In this document: positions 8,031 through 17,268 of the stretch, piece by piece
Position numbering within the stretch: position 1 is the first letter of the stretch
How the letters are laid out: each line of letters begins with the position of its first letter
NCBI RefSeq assembly: GCF_900109075.1
Contig: NZ_FNYS01000003.1
Coordinates: 124,001 to 188,000 of the forward strand
Source of the DNA: Myroides marinus
GTDB taxonomy: Bacteria; Bacteroidota; Bacteroidia; Flavobacteriales; Flavobacteriaceae
Length of the DNA stretch: 64,000 nt
Direction: 5' to 3'
Position numbers and translations under genes: made by a program
Notes under the pieces: generated by a model
The model's input: only the letters and a program-made list of their open reading frames with translations
Told to the model about the DNA's origin: nothing
The model's database searches: none

Positions 8031-9239
8031 TTATATGAATGTGATAAACACATTTAGAATTAGTGCATTTAGGATATCAATAAAGAATGCTCCAACCATC
8101 GGAATGATTAAGAATGCTTTATATGATGGACCAAAACGGTTAGTCACAGCTTGTATATTAGCTACAGCTGTAGCAGTAGCTCCTAAACCAAACCCACAGT
8201 GACCAGCACTTAATACAATGGCATCATAATCTTTACCCATTACTCTATAAGTAACAAAGTAAGCGAATGCTAACATCATCATTACCTGTATTAATAAAAT
8301 TAATAGGATAGGTAAAGCCAATTCTGTGATAGTCCACATCTTTAGAGACATTAACGCACAAGCTAAGAAGATAGATAAACCAGCATTACCTAAGATTTCA
8401 ATAGATTCATCGTGCATTTTTACTTTAAATAGGTGAGGTAGTGTATTTCGGATAATTACTCCAATAAACAAACACCAAACAAACGTAGGTAAAGTAAATT
8501 TATACTGAGCATTCCACTCTGCTAGATACTGACCAGTAACAAGACATACAGATAGTAAAGTAATCGTTAGCATAATACTTTTGTAGTTTACTTTTTTACC
8601 AGAAGACGCTTGTGGTACTGATATTTCGTGTGTTTCGTCATTATTTTGTATCTCCTCAGGAGATAGTTCTTCGTATTTATTTTGACGTAATAGCTTATAA
8701 GCTAAAGGACCTCCGATAGTTCCTCCTAAGATAAGACCAAACGTGGCACATGCCATTCCTATATCTCTTGCTCCAATTAATGGATTACTACTTGCCATAA
8801 ATGTATCAGCCCATCCACCAGCAGTACCATGCCCACCAGTAAGTGTGATAGAACCTGCGATAAGACCAAATCTAGGGTCTAGTTCTAACAAATGTGCTAA
8901 ACCAACTCCTAAAAAGTTTTGACATATAATAAAGACAGCTGCAACAACTAAGAATATAATTAAGCCCTTTCCTCCTTTTAAAAGAGTTCTAAAATCAGCG
9001 TTAAGTCCTATTGAAGAAAAGAAGATGAACATCATCCCTTGTTGTAAACTTTCAGAGATAGTAAATTCTTTACCTGAAACAGAAAAAATCAACCAAGAGA
9101 ACATAGCTATGATAAAACCACCTACAACGGGTTCTGGAATATTGAACTTTTGAAAGAAGTTTACTTTTTGAACGACAAAATGCCCTAGCAACAGTACAAA
9201 ACAAGCAAGCATTAAAGTTTCGTAGATATCAAATTCCAT
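8031..9239 (-). CDS. gltS: sodium/glutamate symporter
   Basis: Inner-membrane Na+:glutamate importer of 402 residues. Two inverted repeats, each with a Gly-rich re-entrant region: the first near PEPVVGGFI and TLTGGHGTAGGWAD (residues 134-147), the second near SAGHCGFGLGATATA toward the C-terminus. About ten membrane helices with a hydrophilic loop around residues 190-215. Length matches GltS. It is transcribed divergently from guaA, and its own promoter with a leader hairpin lies between the two genes. Glutamate uptake would feed nitrogen metabolism including the glutamine-dependent GuaA, but no direct link is shown. Confidence 0.95.
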   Translation of the reverse strand: MEFDIYETLMLACFVLLLGHFVVQKVNFFQKFNIPEPVVGGFIIAMFSWLIFSVSGKEFTISESLQQGMMFIFFSSIGLNADFRTLLKGGKGLIIFLVVAAVFIICQNFLGVGLAHLLELDPRFGLIAGSITLTGGHGTAGGWADTFMASSNPLIGARDIGMACATFGLILGGTIGGPLAYKLLRQNKYEELSPEEIQNNDETHEISVPQASSGKKVNYKSIMLTITLLSVCLVTGQYLAEWNAQYKFTLPTFVWCLFIGVIIRNTLPHLFKVKMHDESIEILGNAGLSIFLACALMSLKMWTITELALPILLILLIQVMMMLAFAYFVTYRVMGKDYDAIVLSAGHCGFGLGATATAVANIQAVTNRFGPSYKAFLIIPMVGAFFIDILNALILNVFITFI

Positions 9240-9265
9240 AAAATATAATTTACTTTTTTAAAAAT

Positions 9266-9290
9266 ACAGTTATTGTAAATCAATAACTGT
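9266..9290 (-). promoter_or_regulatory. perfect hairpin at the 5' end of the gltS leader
   Basis: ACAGTTATTG / CAATAACTGT, 10-bp perfect stem with a 5-base loop, placed right where the transcript should begin. Could be a 5'-end mRNA stabiliser or an operator covering the start site. Confidence 0.6.
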
Positions 9291-9294
9291 TCCG

Positions 9295-9325
9295 CAAATA
9301 TAAAAAAACAAGCTTCTAATCAAAA
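9295..9325 (-). promoter_or_regulatory. gltS promoter
   Basis: Read on the minus strand: -33 TTTTG (9325-9321), 18-base spacer, -7 TATATTTG (9302-9295). Start of transcription is expected near 9290, about 50 bases before the ATG. Confidence 0.75.
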
Positions 9326-9453
9326 TGTTTGACCCGATGTTTTGATAAGTTGCTAAAAGTTTAGTATCATTAATCAGAATATCGTAAGTTATACTAGGTT
9401 TGACTGACGTTATTTGGAGAGGACTTTATATTGTTCAAAAAAAGGGTTTAAAG

Positions 9454-9485
9454 TTTTTGAGATACGTATGAATTAACTATTTTTG
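9454..9485 (+). promoter_or_regulatory. guaA promoter abutting the start codon
   Basis: -33 TTTTTG (9454-9459), 18-base spacer, -7 TATTTTTG (9478-9485). The guaA ATG begins only 3 bases after the box, so the message should have almost no leader. Confidence 0.75.
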
Positions 9486-9488
9486 CGC

Positions 9489-11015
9489 ATGCAACACAAT
9501 GTACTTATTTTAGATTTTGGATCGCAATATACTCAGTTAATTGCGAGGAGAGTTCGTGAATTAAACATATTCTGCGAAATCTTACCTTATAATGATATGC
9601 CTAAAGACTTAACAGAATACAAAGCTGTTATTTTATCAGGTAGTCCTTATTCAGTTCGCTCAGAAGAAGCGTTACACCCAGACTTGTCAAACATCAAAGG
9701 AAAAATGCCTTTATTAGCAGTGTGCTACGGTGCACAGTATTTGGCTCATTTCTTTGGAGGAGAAGTAGCACCATCAGATACTCGTGAGTATGGTAGAGCT
9801 AATTTAGATTTCATCGCGGAAGATGATTTCTTTAAAGGAATCCCTCACAATAGTCAAGTGTGGATGAGTCACAGTGACACAATCAAACAATTACCTACTA
9901 ACGGTGTACTTTTAGCAAGTACTAAAGACGTGAAAAATGCTGCTTATAAAGTAGAAGGAGAGCAAACTTATGCTATCCAGTTTCACCCAGAAGTTTACCA
10001 CTCTACAGATGGAGCACAGCTGTTGAAAAACTTCTTAGTAGATATCGCAGGTGTTAGTCAAGACTTTACACCAAATGCGTTTGTAGAAGAAACAATCACA
10101 GATTTAAGAAACAAGATCGGTTCAGAAAAAGTAGTATTAGCTTTATCTGGAGGAGTAGATTCAACAGTAGCAGCAGTTTTATTACACAAAGCTATTGGTG
10201 AGAACTTACACTGTATCTTTGTAAATAATGGATTATTGCGTAAAAATGAGTTCCAAAATGTATTAAACCAATACAATGGAATGGGATTAAACGTAAAAGG
10301 AGTAGATGCTACAGATAGATTTATGGAAGCGTTAGCTGGTCTAGAAGATCCAGAACAAAAACGTAAAGCTATTGGTAAATCATTTATCGATGTATTTGAT
10401 GATGAGTCAAAACTTATCGAGGATGCTACATTCCTAGGTCAAGGTACTATTTACCCAGACGTTATTGAGTCTATCTCAGTAAAAGGACCATCAGCTACTA
10501 TTAAATCTCACCACAATGTAGGTGGATTACCTGACTTCATGAAATTAAAAGTAGTAGAGCCTTTACGTATGTTATTTAAAGATGAAGTACGTAGAGTAGG
10601 AGCTTCTTTAGGTATTGATCCAGAATTATTAGGAAGACACCCTTTCCCTGGACCTGGATTAGCGATCAGAATCTTAGGAGACATCACACAAGAGAAAGTA
10701 CGTCTATTGCAAGAAGTAGATGCTATCTTTATCGAAGGTCTTAAAGAGCACGGTCTTTATAACTCTGTATGGCAAGCTGGAGCAATCCTTTTACCTGTAA
10801 ACAGTGTAGGTGTAATGGGAGATGAGCGTACTTATGAGAAAGTAGTAGCATTAAGAGCTGTAGCTTCTACAGACGGGATGACTGCTGACTGGGTACACTT
10901 ACCATATGAGTTCCTAATGGAGATTTCAAATAAAATAATTAACCGCGTAAAAGGCGTGAACAGAGTGGTTTACGATATTAGTTCTAAACCACCTGCAACA
11001 ATTGAGTGGGAATAA
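9489..11015 (+). CDS. guaA: GMP synthase (glutamine-hydrolysing)
   Basis: Converts XMP, ATP and glutamine to GMP, the last step of guanine nucleotide synthesis. N-terminal class I amidotransferase with C79 (AVCYGAQ), H166 and E168 (FHPEVYH); then the ATP-pyrophosphatase P-loop SGGVDST near 219; then the C-terminal dimerisation domain with [14 protein letters not shown] and the usual ending KPPATIEWE. Length 508. A longer frame with TTG at 9483 exists, but that TTG is part of the -7 box, so the ATG at 9489 ([11 protein letters not shown]) is the start. Confidence 0.97.
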   Translation: MQHNVLILDFGSQYTQLIARRVRELNIFCEILPYNDMPKDLTEYKAVILSGSPYSVRSEEALHPDLSNIKGKMPLLAVCYGAQYLAHFFGGEVAPSDTREYGRANLDFIAEDDFFKGIPHNSQVWMSHSDTIKQLPTNGVLLASTKDVKNAAYKVEGEQTYAIQFHPEVYHSTDGAQLLKNFLVDIAGVSQDFTPNAFVEETITDLRNKIGSEKVVLALSGGVDSTVAAVLLHKAIGENLHCIFVNNGLLRKNEFQNVLNQYNGMGLNVKGVDATDRFMEALAGLEDPEQKRKAIGKSFIDVFDDESKLIEDATFLGQGTIYPDVIESISVKGPSATIKSHHNVGGLPDFMKLKVVEPLRMLFKDEVRRVGASLGIDPELLGRHPFPGPGLAIRILGDITQEKVRLLQEVDAIFIEGLKEHGLYNSVWQAGAILLPVNSVGVMGDERTYEKVVALRAVASTDGMTADWVHLPYEFLMEISNKIINRVKGVNRVVYDISSKPPATIEWE

Positions 11016-11083
11016 TTTAAATAATTCAATAAGTCGCTGTAAATTTGTTATAGCGACTTATTGTTTTTTATAATCATATGCTA

Positions 11084-13135
11084 ATGAAAAAGAAGTTATT
11101 TATAGCCTTAACGGCATTTGTTTTTACATCATCTGTTTTAGCCCAAGCAGGGTCATTTATACAATATAGAGTAAGTAAAGGAGATACAGTAAGTAAAATC
11201 TCTAGGGATTATGATATTCCTGTGGGAGAGATTTTAAAGTATAATCCAGATGCAAAGAATGGTATCAATGAAAACAGTTTTCTATTAATTCCAACAAAGG
11301 ACTTCCTAGAGAAAGAGAAGAAAAAGAGTGCTAATCCTTTATTAAAGGAAGATAATAAGGCAAAGAATACTTCTAATACAAAAGGTGTACACATTGTACA
11401 ACCTAAAGAGACTTTATATAGCATTAGTAAAAAGTATAAAGTAACTGTAGATAATTTATACGCGTGGAATCCTACTTTAAAGAGTACAGGGTTGTTAGCT
11501 GATAGTGAGATTATCGTTTCTGCTAGTTATAAGAAACCTTCCTCTGTTGACGTGACTAGTTATGAACAGAGTACTCCTAAAAAGATACCAACTACATTGG
11601 CATCTTCTTCTGCAGATACAATTAAGGATATTAATAATATCTATTATAGAACTATAGAAGTAGAACCTCAGTCTACGTTATACAGTTTAGCGATTACTTA
11701 TAATACATCAATCCAGCGTTTATTAGAGCTTAATCCAGATTTAAAAGACGGATTAAAGAGCGGACAATCTATTAAAGTACCTGCTTATGGATTTCAGAAT
11801 AAAGCGAAAGTAGTAGAGGTAAAACCAGATATTAAAGAAAGTGAGACTAAGTTTATAAAAGTTGTTATAGATCCTCAACAGACTTTATATGGGATAAGCC
11901 GTAAGTACGATGTGCCTATTAAAGAGTTGATCAAATTTAACCCTCAACTTCAAGATGGATTAAAGTCTGGAATGGAAATTCTGGTACCTAACAATGGTAA
12001 GGTGGTAGTAGAAGAAGAAAAAAACACTTCTAAAACTAATGTAGTACTACCTGAAGCAACAGGAGGATTTGTTGATTTAAGTGATTCTATTACACGTTCT
12101 GAGCATAAAGAATTAGCGTTACTAATACCTTTTAATATTGAAAAGGTAGGGAGCGATATGGATTCTAAATTAGCTAGTGACAATTTCTTAAATATGACAC
12201 TAGACTTTTATTCAGGGGCGAAACTAGCAGTAGAGTATGCAGAGAGTCTAAACTTACCTCTTACTGTAAATGTATACGATTCTAATGAATCTAAATCCAG
12301 TAGTGGGGTTGATGGTTTATTTAAATCAAAAGATTTTAGTAATACCGATGTAATTATTGGGCCATTCTACCAGAAAAATGTTGACGAGGCAGTAAAAAAC
12401 TTACCTAATAACAAGGTGATTTTAGTTTCTCCTTTGTCTAATGAGAAGGCTACTCCTTCAGATCGTTTAGTACAGACAATGCCTTATAGTAATGTGTTGA
12501 AGGTACAATTAATAGAATACTTTAAAAAATCAGGCGCTAAAATAACTGTTATAGTAGATGATAAGAAGCAGTCTACTAAGCAATTTATGCAGCAGTATTT
12601 TCCAGAGTTAAATGTGGTTAGTACAAAACAAATTCACGAGATAGATAAGACTTTAGTTAAAGATAAGAAGAATGTATTTGTATTGGATTCTAATAGTATT
12701 GCTTCAGCCTTACAGTTTACGGATAAGCTAAAGAATAGAACTAAGGATTACGATATTCAGATAGCATCTTTCGATAAGTCTGATGTGTTTGATTATAGTG
12801 AAATTAAGATCCAAACCTTAATTGATTTAAAATATACTTTTCCATCAGTTACACGTGATTCTAAAGAGTCTAGATCAGAATCACTTTTTGCTCAAGAGTA
12901 TAAAAATAAGTATAATGTATACCCAAATCGTTATGCCACAAGAGGATTTGACGTAACATTAGATGTGATTTTGAGAATGTTCCAAAAAGAAGATTTTTTA
13001 CAAACATCTAGTAAGAAGTCACAAGAGATTGAGAATAGATTTATCTATAGTAGAAATCCAGAAGGAACAGTGCGTAATACAGGAGTATATTTACTGCAGT
13101 ATGATAGTGATTTGAATGTAAAAGTACTGAACTAA
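11084..13135 (+). CDS. secreted LysM / PBP1-like two-part protein
   Basis: About 683 residues. An N-terminal signal peptide (MKKKLFIALTAF to VLAQA) is followed by four LysM repeats, at about 27-72, 101-148, 190-235 and 256-303, each with the GDT/ETLYxISxKY and NPxLKxGL pattern for peptidoglycan binding. Residues from about 340 to the end form a type I periplasmic-binding-protein-like domain (LALLIPFN, then VIIGPFYQKNV, then KVILVSPLS). This LysM/PBP1 architecture is seen in Flavobacteriia; its ligand is unknown. An in-frame ATG also exists at 11078. It follows guaA by about 60 bases and is followed by the DUF3820 gene after 2 bases. Confidence 0.88.
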   Translation: MKKKLFIALTAFVFTSSVLAQAGSFIQYRVSKGDTVSKISRDYDIPVGEILKYNPDAKNGINENSFLLIPTKDFLEKEKKKSANPLLKEDNKAKNTSNTKGVHIVQPKETLYSISKKYKVTVDNLYAWNPTLKSTGLLADSEIIVSASYKKPSSVDVTSYEQSTPKKIPTTLASSSADTIKDINNIYYRTIEVEPQSTLYSLAITYNTSIQRLLELNPDLKDGLKSGQSIKVPAYGFQNKAKVVEVKPDIKESETKFIKVVIDPQQTLYGISRKYDVPIKELIKFNPQLQDGLKSGMEILVPNNGKVVVEEEKNTSKTNVVLPEATGGFVDLSDSITRSEHKELALLIPFNIEKVGSDMDSKLASDNFLNMTLDFYSGAKLAVEYAESLNLPLTVNVYDSNESKSSSGVDGLFKSKDFSNTDVIIGPFYQKNVDEAVKNLPNNKVILVSPLSNEKATPSDRLVQTMPYSNVLKVQLIEYFKKSGAKITVIVDDKKQSTKQFMQQYFPELNVVSTKQIHEIDKTLVKDKKNVFVLDSNSIASALQFTDKLKNRTKDYDIQIASFDKSDVFDYSEIKIQTLIDLKYTFPSVTRDSKESRSESLFAQEYKNKYNVYPNRYATRGFDVTLDVILRMFQKEDFLQTSSKKSQEIENRFIYSRNPEGTVRNTGVYLLQYDSDLNVKVLN

Positions 13136-13137
13136 GT

Positions 13138-13362
13138 ATGATAGATAACGAAAAGTATTTAGTTGAATTAGCACACACTAAAATGCCATATGGTAAGTAC
13201 GAGGGAAGGTATCTAATAGATTTACCGGAGCATTATATTGTATGGTATCATTCTAAAGGTTTTCCCAAAGGGAAATTAGGAGAACAGTTAGGATTGATTT
13301 ATGAATTAAAGTTAAATGGTTTAGAGCCATTAATAAGAAATATTCGAAATAATTTTAAATAA
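13138..13362 (+). CDS. DUF3820 family protein
   Basis: 74-residue cytoplasmic protein matching the DUF3820 pattern: MPYGKYEGRYLIDLPEHYI (residues 16-34) then WYHSKGFPKGKLGEQL and a C-terminal helix. Function unknown for the family. It begins 2 bases after the LysM gene stop, so the two are almost certainly co-transcribed, and a strong terminator follows. Confidence 0.85.
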   Translation: MIDNEKYLVELAHTKMPYGKYEGRYLIDLPEHYIVWYHSKGFPKGKLGEQLGLIYELKLNGLEPLIRNIRNNFK

Positions 13363-13382
13363 TTATTAGACATCAGATTTTT

Positions 13383-13420
13383 AAAAAAGGCAAGTTATTT
13401 AAATAACTTGCCTTTTTTTG
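13383..13420 (+). terminator. rho-independent terminator after DUF3820 gene
   Basis: AAAAAAGGCAAGTTATTT / AAATAACTTGCCTTTTTT, near-perfect long hairpin with T7 tail. Confidence 0.92.
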
Positions 13421-13658
13421 TATCTATATCTTTCTACATATACAGAATATATACAGTTTATGAAAAAGTTATGAATTTTATTAAAATAATTATATTGTTA
13501 GTTTTTTAGCATTAGAAGTATAAGTTCTATAATTAGAATAAATAGGATTATCAAATTGATAATAATAATGGGTTAAAAGTTCGTTTGTAGTAATCTGAGC
13601 TTGATTTGTTGCTCTTTTTTAGGAAACCCAAATCGCATTTAATGCAAATTAATTATTG

Positions 13659-13666
13659 TAAATTTG
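13659..13666 (+). promoter_or_regulatory. -7 box of the NADH dehydrogenase gene
   Basis: TAAATTTG fits TAnnTTTG; transcription would begin near 13672, about 16-19 bases before the start codon. No clear -33 element. The TTG inside the box is in frame with the gene but is unlikely to be the start codon. Confidence 0.55.
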
Positions 13667-13687
13667 CAGAGTAAAAATCGAGTGATT

Positions 13688-14974
13688 ATGATGAATATTC
13701 CTACTTCAAACCGACCACGTGTTGTAATCATCGGAGGTGGTTTTGGAGGACTAGCGCTTGCTAAAAAACTAAAGAACAAAAATTTTCAAGTTGTACTTTT
13801 AGATAAGCATAACTACCATACTTTTCAGCCTTTACTATATCAAGTAGCAACAGGAGGACTAGAGTCTGGATCTATTGCGTACCCTATTCGTAAAGTGGTT
13901 CAAGATTATGATCAGATCTATTTTAGAATGGCTAATGTAGAGCGTATAGATACAGAGAATAAGAAAGTGGTATCTGACATTGGAACGATTTTTTATGATT
14001 ACGTAGTAATAGCTACTGGTTCTAAAACTAATTTCTTTGGTAATGAAAACATTACAAAGAACAGTATGGCAATGAAAACGATACCTGAGTCTTTAGATAT
14101 CCGTAGTTTAGTGTTAGAGAACTTCGAAGAGGCATTACAAACTACAGATGATAAAGAACAAAAGGCGTTGATGAACTTTGTAATTGTTGGTGCAGGACCT
14201 ACAGGTGTTGAGCTTGCAGGAGCATTGGCAGAGATGAAGAGACACGTATTGCCAAAAGATTACCCAGACTTAGACTTTAATAAGATGGAAATCAACGTAA
14301 TTCAAGGTGCTAATAAGGTTCTTGATGCGATGAGCGAGAAGTCTTCTAAAAAGGCTCAAGAATTCCTTGAGAAGCTAGGTGTTAAGGTGTACTTAGGAGA
14401 GATCGTTACAGATTATAAAGATAAAGTAGTATATACTAAGTCAGGTAAAGAGTTTACAGCAGAGACTGTAATTTGGACTGCAGGTGTAATGGGAGCTGCT
14501 GTAGATGGTTTTGATGCTACAGTTATCCAAAGAGGAAATAGAATTAAAGTTAATGAGTTTAATCAAGTAGAAGGCTTTACTGATATTTTTGCTATCGGTG
14601 ACGTGGCTACTATGATGACTGAGAAAACTCCTATGGGACATCCTATGATGGCTCAACCAGCTATTCAACAAGGAGAATTACTAGCATCTAACTTAGTAAG
14701 ATTGAGAGATGGTCAGTCGTTAAAATCGTTTGTTTATAATGACAAAGGATCAATGGCAACTATCGGACGTAACAAGGCTGTAGTAGATTTACCTAAATTC
14801 CAATTTAGTGGTTTCTTCGCTTGGTTCGTATGGATGTTTGTACACTTAATGTCTTTGATAGGGTTTAGAAATAAACTAGTTGTATTCTGGAACTGGATGT
14901 ATAACTACCTAATGTTTGATAGACAAGCTCGTCTTATCATTCGACCATTTAAGAATAAAAGAGACGAACGTTAG
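13688..14974 (+). CDS. ndh: type II NADH:quinone oxidoreductase (NDH-2)
   Basis: Single-subunit, non-proton-pumping NADH dehydrogenase on the inner face of the membrane, feeding electrons to menaquinone. FAD-binding motif VVIIGGGFGGL at the N-terminus, the family's HNYHTFQPLLYQVATGGL stretch, a second nucleotide motif FVIVGAGPTGVELAGAL near 165-180 for NADH, and the FAD-binding FAIGDVA near 300. The C-terminus carries hydrophobic/amphipathic helices (FFAWFVWMFVHLMSLIGF) for membrane attachment. ATG at 13688 or 13691 is the likely start. Ferredoxin/thioredoxin reductase-like roles are less likely given the QPLLYQVA motif. Confidence 0.92.
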   Translation: MMNIPTSNRPRVVIIGGGFGGLALAKKLKNKNFQVVLLDKHNYHTFQPLLYQVATGGLESGSIAYPIRKVVQDYDQIYFRMANVERIDTENKKVVSDIGTIFYDYVVIATGSKTNFFGNENITKNSMAMKTIPESLDIRSLVLENFEEALQTTDDKEQKALMNFVIVGAGPTGVELAGALAEMKRHVLPKDYPDLDFNKMEINVIQGANKVLDAMSEKSSKKAQEFLEKLGVKVYLGEIVTDYKDKVVYTKSGKEFTAETVIWTAGVMGAAVDGFDATVIQRGNRIKVNEFNQVEGFTDIFAIGDVATMMTEKTPMGHPMMAQPAIQQGELLASNLVRLRDGQSLKSFVYNDKGSMATIGRNKAVVDLPKFQFSGFFAWFVWMFVHLMSLIGFRNKLVVFWNWMYNYLMFDRQARLIIRPFKNKRDER

Positions 14975-15006
14975 TAAATAACAGACTCTATGAGAGAGCC
15001 TGTTTA
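14972..15006. terminator. weak hairpin between convergent genes
   Basis: Interrupted stem GTAAAtaACAGaCTCT / AGAGagcCTGTTTAC between the ndh stop and the DUF3810 stop. No T tract, so only a tentative shared terminator. Confidence 0.35.
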
Positions 15007-15008
15007 CA

Positions 15009-16079
15009 TTATAATATAGATTTCTTTAAATCATAATTTATCAGAAGGTCTACAAACTTGTTATAAGATTGTAGGCCTTCTTTTTGATTATTAAGTTTCA
15101 AGAAGTTGTTATAAAATACTTTAAAGAAAGAATCAGTAATATTCTTATACTCACTCCAGAATATAATATTCTCATTTAGATTATCCTTTACTCCAGGATG
15201 TATAGTATTAAATAAAGATTGTATATCCTCTGATTCTTTATCTTCTATATTAGATACACAGTATCTCAGTGCATATATTATTGCTGCATATTGATAAGCC
15301 ATATCTTCTTGATTATAAGCAGCCATAAAGCCAATAAAGTTGGCGTCACTTTCTTTGGCAAATCCCAATTGATGAGACAGTTCATGAGATGCTGTTACAA
15401 TCATTGTTAGTGTTGGTATTTTGTCATTTACTTGAGCTTCTAATGTAAAAGGGTTGATGTAGCCAGAAAAGCCCATATACGTCAGCGGAAGGCTAAATAA
15501 GGATTGTTTAATGGCCAATACCCCAGTATTATTGTTATCGTGTAAGAATGAGACTTTCTCTATTCCTATTTTAGCATCTTGTAGAATTGTAGGTATATCT
15601 TGTTTTAAATGTACCCCCGACATACTATCTTTAGTAATGACTAATTGAAGTAGGTTAGCCTTTTGTATAAGCTTTTCTGTGAAGTTAATAAGTTGTTCTT
15701 GACTGTATCCTCTCTTTATTTCTAATTGACTCTCTAGACTAGGTCTAAAGTTGTTCAGTCCCCATCCAATATTAAAGGCTATGTAGAAAACGACAATACA
15801 TTTGAACACTAGAGTAGAAGTCGCCATAGTAATTCGTTTCCAACCTTTGTTTTGTTTGAAACATTGATAGACTTTGTAGATAAGTATGATTCCAACAATT
15901 AAATATAAGACATCTCCTATAGAAAAAGGAAATAGACCAGTGATGCTATTGAACACCTTACATAGATAGTAGTAAAAACCTGTAGTATAAATAGTTTCAA
16001 TCAACTCTGGATAACGTGTAATTACATTAAAAGAGAGAATAGAAACGATGAATAATATGCCCCAATATCTTAATTTCAT
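15009..16079 (-). CDS. DUF3810 membrane protein with HExxH metalloprotease-like motif
   Basis: 356-residue protein with three N-terminal hydrophobic segments (about 5-22, 52-70, 90-108) and a large periplasmic or cytoplasmic domain. That domain carries GFSGYINPFT and the zinc-protease-like HELSHQLGFAKESDANF (H-E-L-S-H, then E-x-x-x-N/D), the signature of DUF3810. A peptidase role is suggested by the motif but is not established for the family. It is divergent from the 2Fe-2S protein gene, with 74 bases between them. Confidence 0.85.
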   Translation of the reverse strand: MKLRYWGILFIVSILSFNVITRYPELIETIYTTGFYYYLCKVFNSITGLFPFSIGDVLYLIVGIILIYKVYQCFKQNKGWKRITMATSTLVFKCIVVFYIAFNIGWGLNNFRPSLESQLEIKRGYSQEQLINFTEKLIQKANLLQLVITKDSMSGVHLKQDIPTILQDAKIGIEKVSFLHDNNNTGVLAIKQSLFSLPLTYMGFSGYINPFTLEAQVNDKIPTLTMIVTASHELSHQLGFAKESDANFIGFMAAYNQEDMAYQYAAIIYALRYCVSNIEDKESEDIQSLFNTIHPGVKDNLNENIIFWSEYKNITDSFFKVFYNNFLKLNNQKEGLQSYNKFVDLLINYDLKKSIL

Positions 16080-16128
16080 AAAAATGTGCTAAAGTTTGTT
16101 TGGTTAATTTAGAATAGATAAAAATAGA

Positions 16129-16136
16129 TATATTTG
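16129..16136 (+). promoter_or_regulatory. -7 box upstream of the 2Fe-2S protein gene
   Basis: TATATTTG fits TAnnTTTG, 17 bases before the ATG, so the leader would be about 12 bases. TTTG at 16099-16102 is a -33 candidate but 26 bases away, longer than usual. Confidence 0.5.
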
Positions 16137-16153
16137 TATCAAATTCTAAAACT

Positions 16154-16417
16154 ATGAGTAAAGTTAAGAAAGGTGAGAGAACTATCTTCGTTTGTGACGG
16201 AAAAAAGTGTTGTAGATATAACGAAGAGACTAAAAGTTGTTTTAAAGCTTTAATTGAAGAAAGTGGACTTTCTAACGATTATTCTGTCTGTAAGATGAAA
16301 TGTCAAGGAATGTGTAAAAGTGCTCCTGTAGTTTATATATCTTCTCATGATAAGTATAAGAAAGAAGTGGGAGTGAAGAAGGCGAAGAAAATATTTCAAG
16401 AGTATGTAATCGCATAA
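16154..16417 (+). CDS. thioredoxin-like [2Fe-2S] ferredoxin-domain protein
   Basis: 87-residue protein with the thioredoxin-fold ferredoxin cysteine layout: C14 and C19 (FVCDGKKCC) and C50 and C54 (KCQGMC), with additional cysteines at 20, 29 and 46. The basic tail is typical of small flavobacterial members. It may carry electrons or store an Fe-S cluster; its partner is not evident, though the type II NADH dehydrogenase lies 1.2 kb away. The gene has its own promoter and terminator. Confidence 0.82.
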   Translation: MSKVKKGERTIFVCDGKKCCRYNEETKSCFKALIEESGLSNDYSVCKMKCQGMCKSAPVVYISSHDKYKKEVGVKKAKKIFQEYVIA

Positions 16418-16496
16418 ATCTGGATTCAAGAAAATGTTCATCATTATTACCGTAATAAAGCAAATAATATTGAGTAAAAGATTTTGATTAAGACAA

Positions 16497-16540
16497 GAAC
16501 AAGGCTATTTAGTATGACTAAGTAGCCTTGTTTTTTTATA
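16497..16540 (+). terminator. rho-independent terminator
   Basis: Arms AACAAGGCTATTTAG and CTAAGTAGCCTTGTT (16499-16533) with one mismatch, followed by T7. Confidence 0.88.
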
Positions 16541-16604
16541 TAGTATTTATTTTATGCTATTTATTACTTATGTTTAGCCTTTATTAACCCTATATATTTT
16601 ATTT

Positions 16605-17162
16605 ATGAAAAATATCTTAGCATTCTCATTTGCTTTTTTATTTACTCTTGCATCATTTGCACAATCTTCAACTAGTAATCCGCAGAAGTTTCTTTCTTCT
16701 TTAAGGGAACACTGTGGCAAAGCATATAAAGGAGAAATAGTATCACCTAATCCACCTGCGGACTTCAAAGGCAAAGAATTGATTATGAAAGTAGTTTCTT
16801 GTAAGGAGAAAGAAGTGAAAATATCATTCTTTGTAGGTGAGGATTTATCACGTACCTGGGTGTTCACTTTAGAAGATGGAAAAGTAAAGCTTAAGCATGA
16901 TCATAGACACCAAGATGGTACACCTGATAAAGTAACGATGTATGGTGGTACGGCTACTAATACTGGGTTTGCAGATATGCAGTTCTTCCCTTCTGATCAA
17001 GAAACTGTAGATATGATGAGTTCTATAGCAGGTAATGTATGGTGGGTGACGATTAAGGATAATAAATATACTTACAATCTAAAAAGAGTAGATAGTACAG
17101 GTTTCTTTAGTGCCTCTTTTGACTTGTCAAATACCGTAGAGACAGATAAGATGCCTTGGTAA
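16605..17162 (+). CDS. secreted protein of unknown function
   Basis: 185 residues with a clear signal peptide (MKNILAFSFAFLFTLASFAQ). The mature part starts LREHCGKAYKGEI and contains FVGEDLSRTWVF, LKHDHRHQDGTPD and MYGGTATNTG, a pattern I associate with an uncharacterised family shared by Bacteroidota and Proteobacteria. The His/Asp-rich KHDHRHQDG could bind metal but this is a guess. No close operon partner: 106 bases separate it from the next gene. Confidence 0.75.
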   Translation: MKNILAFSFAFLFTLASFAQSSTSNPQKFLSSLREHCGKAYKGEIVSPNPPADFKGKELIMKVVSCKEKEVKISFFVGEDLSRTWVFTLEDGKVKLKHDHRHQDGTPDKVTMYGGTATNTGFADMQFFPSDQETVDMMSSIAGNVWWVTIKDNKYTYNLKRVDSTGFFSASFDLSNTVETDKMPW

Positions 17163-17268
17163 GTTAATCGTTGTCAATGATTAGCGTATTTAAAGAAATT
17201 CTGTCATTGTTTTGTATAGTTAATACAGGAGAGAATGCTATATTGCGATTAGTTATAAACAGTAAAGA

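Noticed and set aside
9483..9488. TTG start for guaA
   Set aside because: The TTG is part of the -7 box TATTTTTG; the ATG at 9489 gives the standard N-terminus.
13664..13687. TTG start for the NADH dehydrogenase
   Set aside because: The TTG overlaps the -7 box TAAATTTG; ATG at 13688 or 13691 is preferred.
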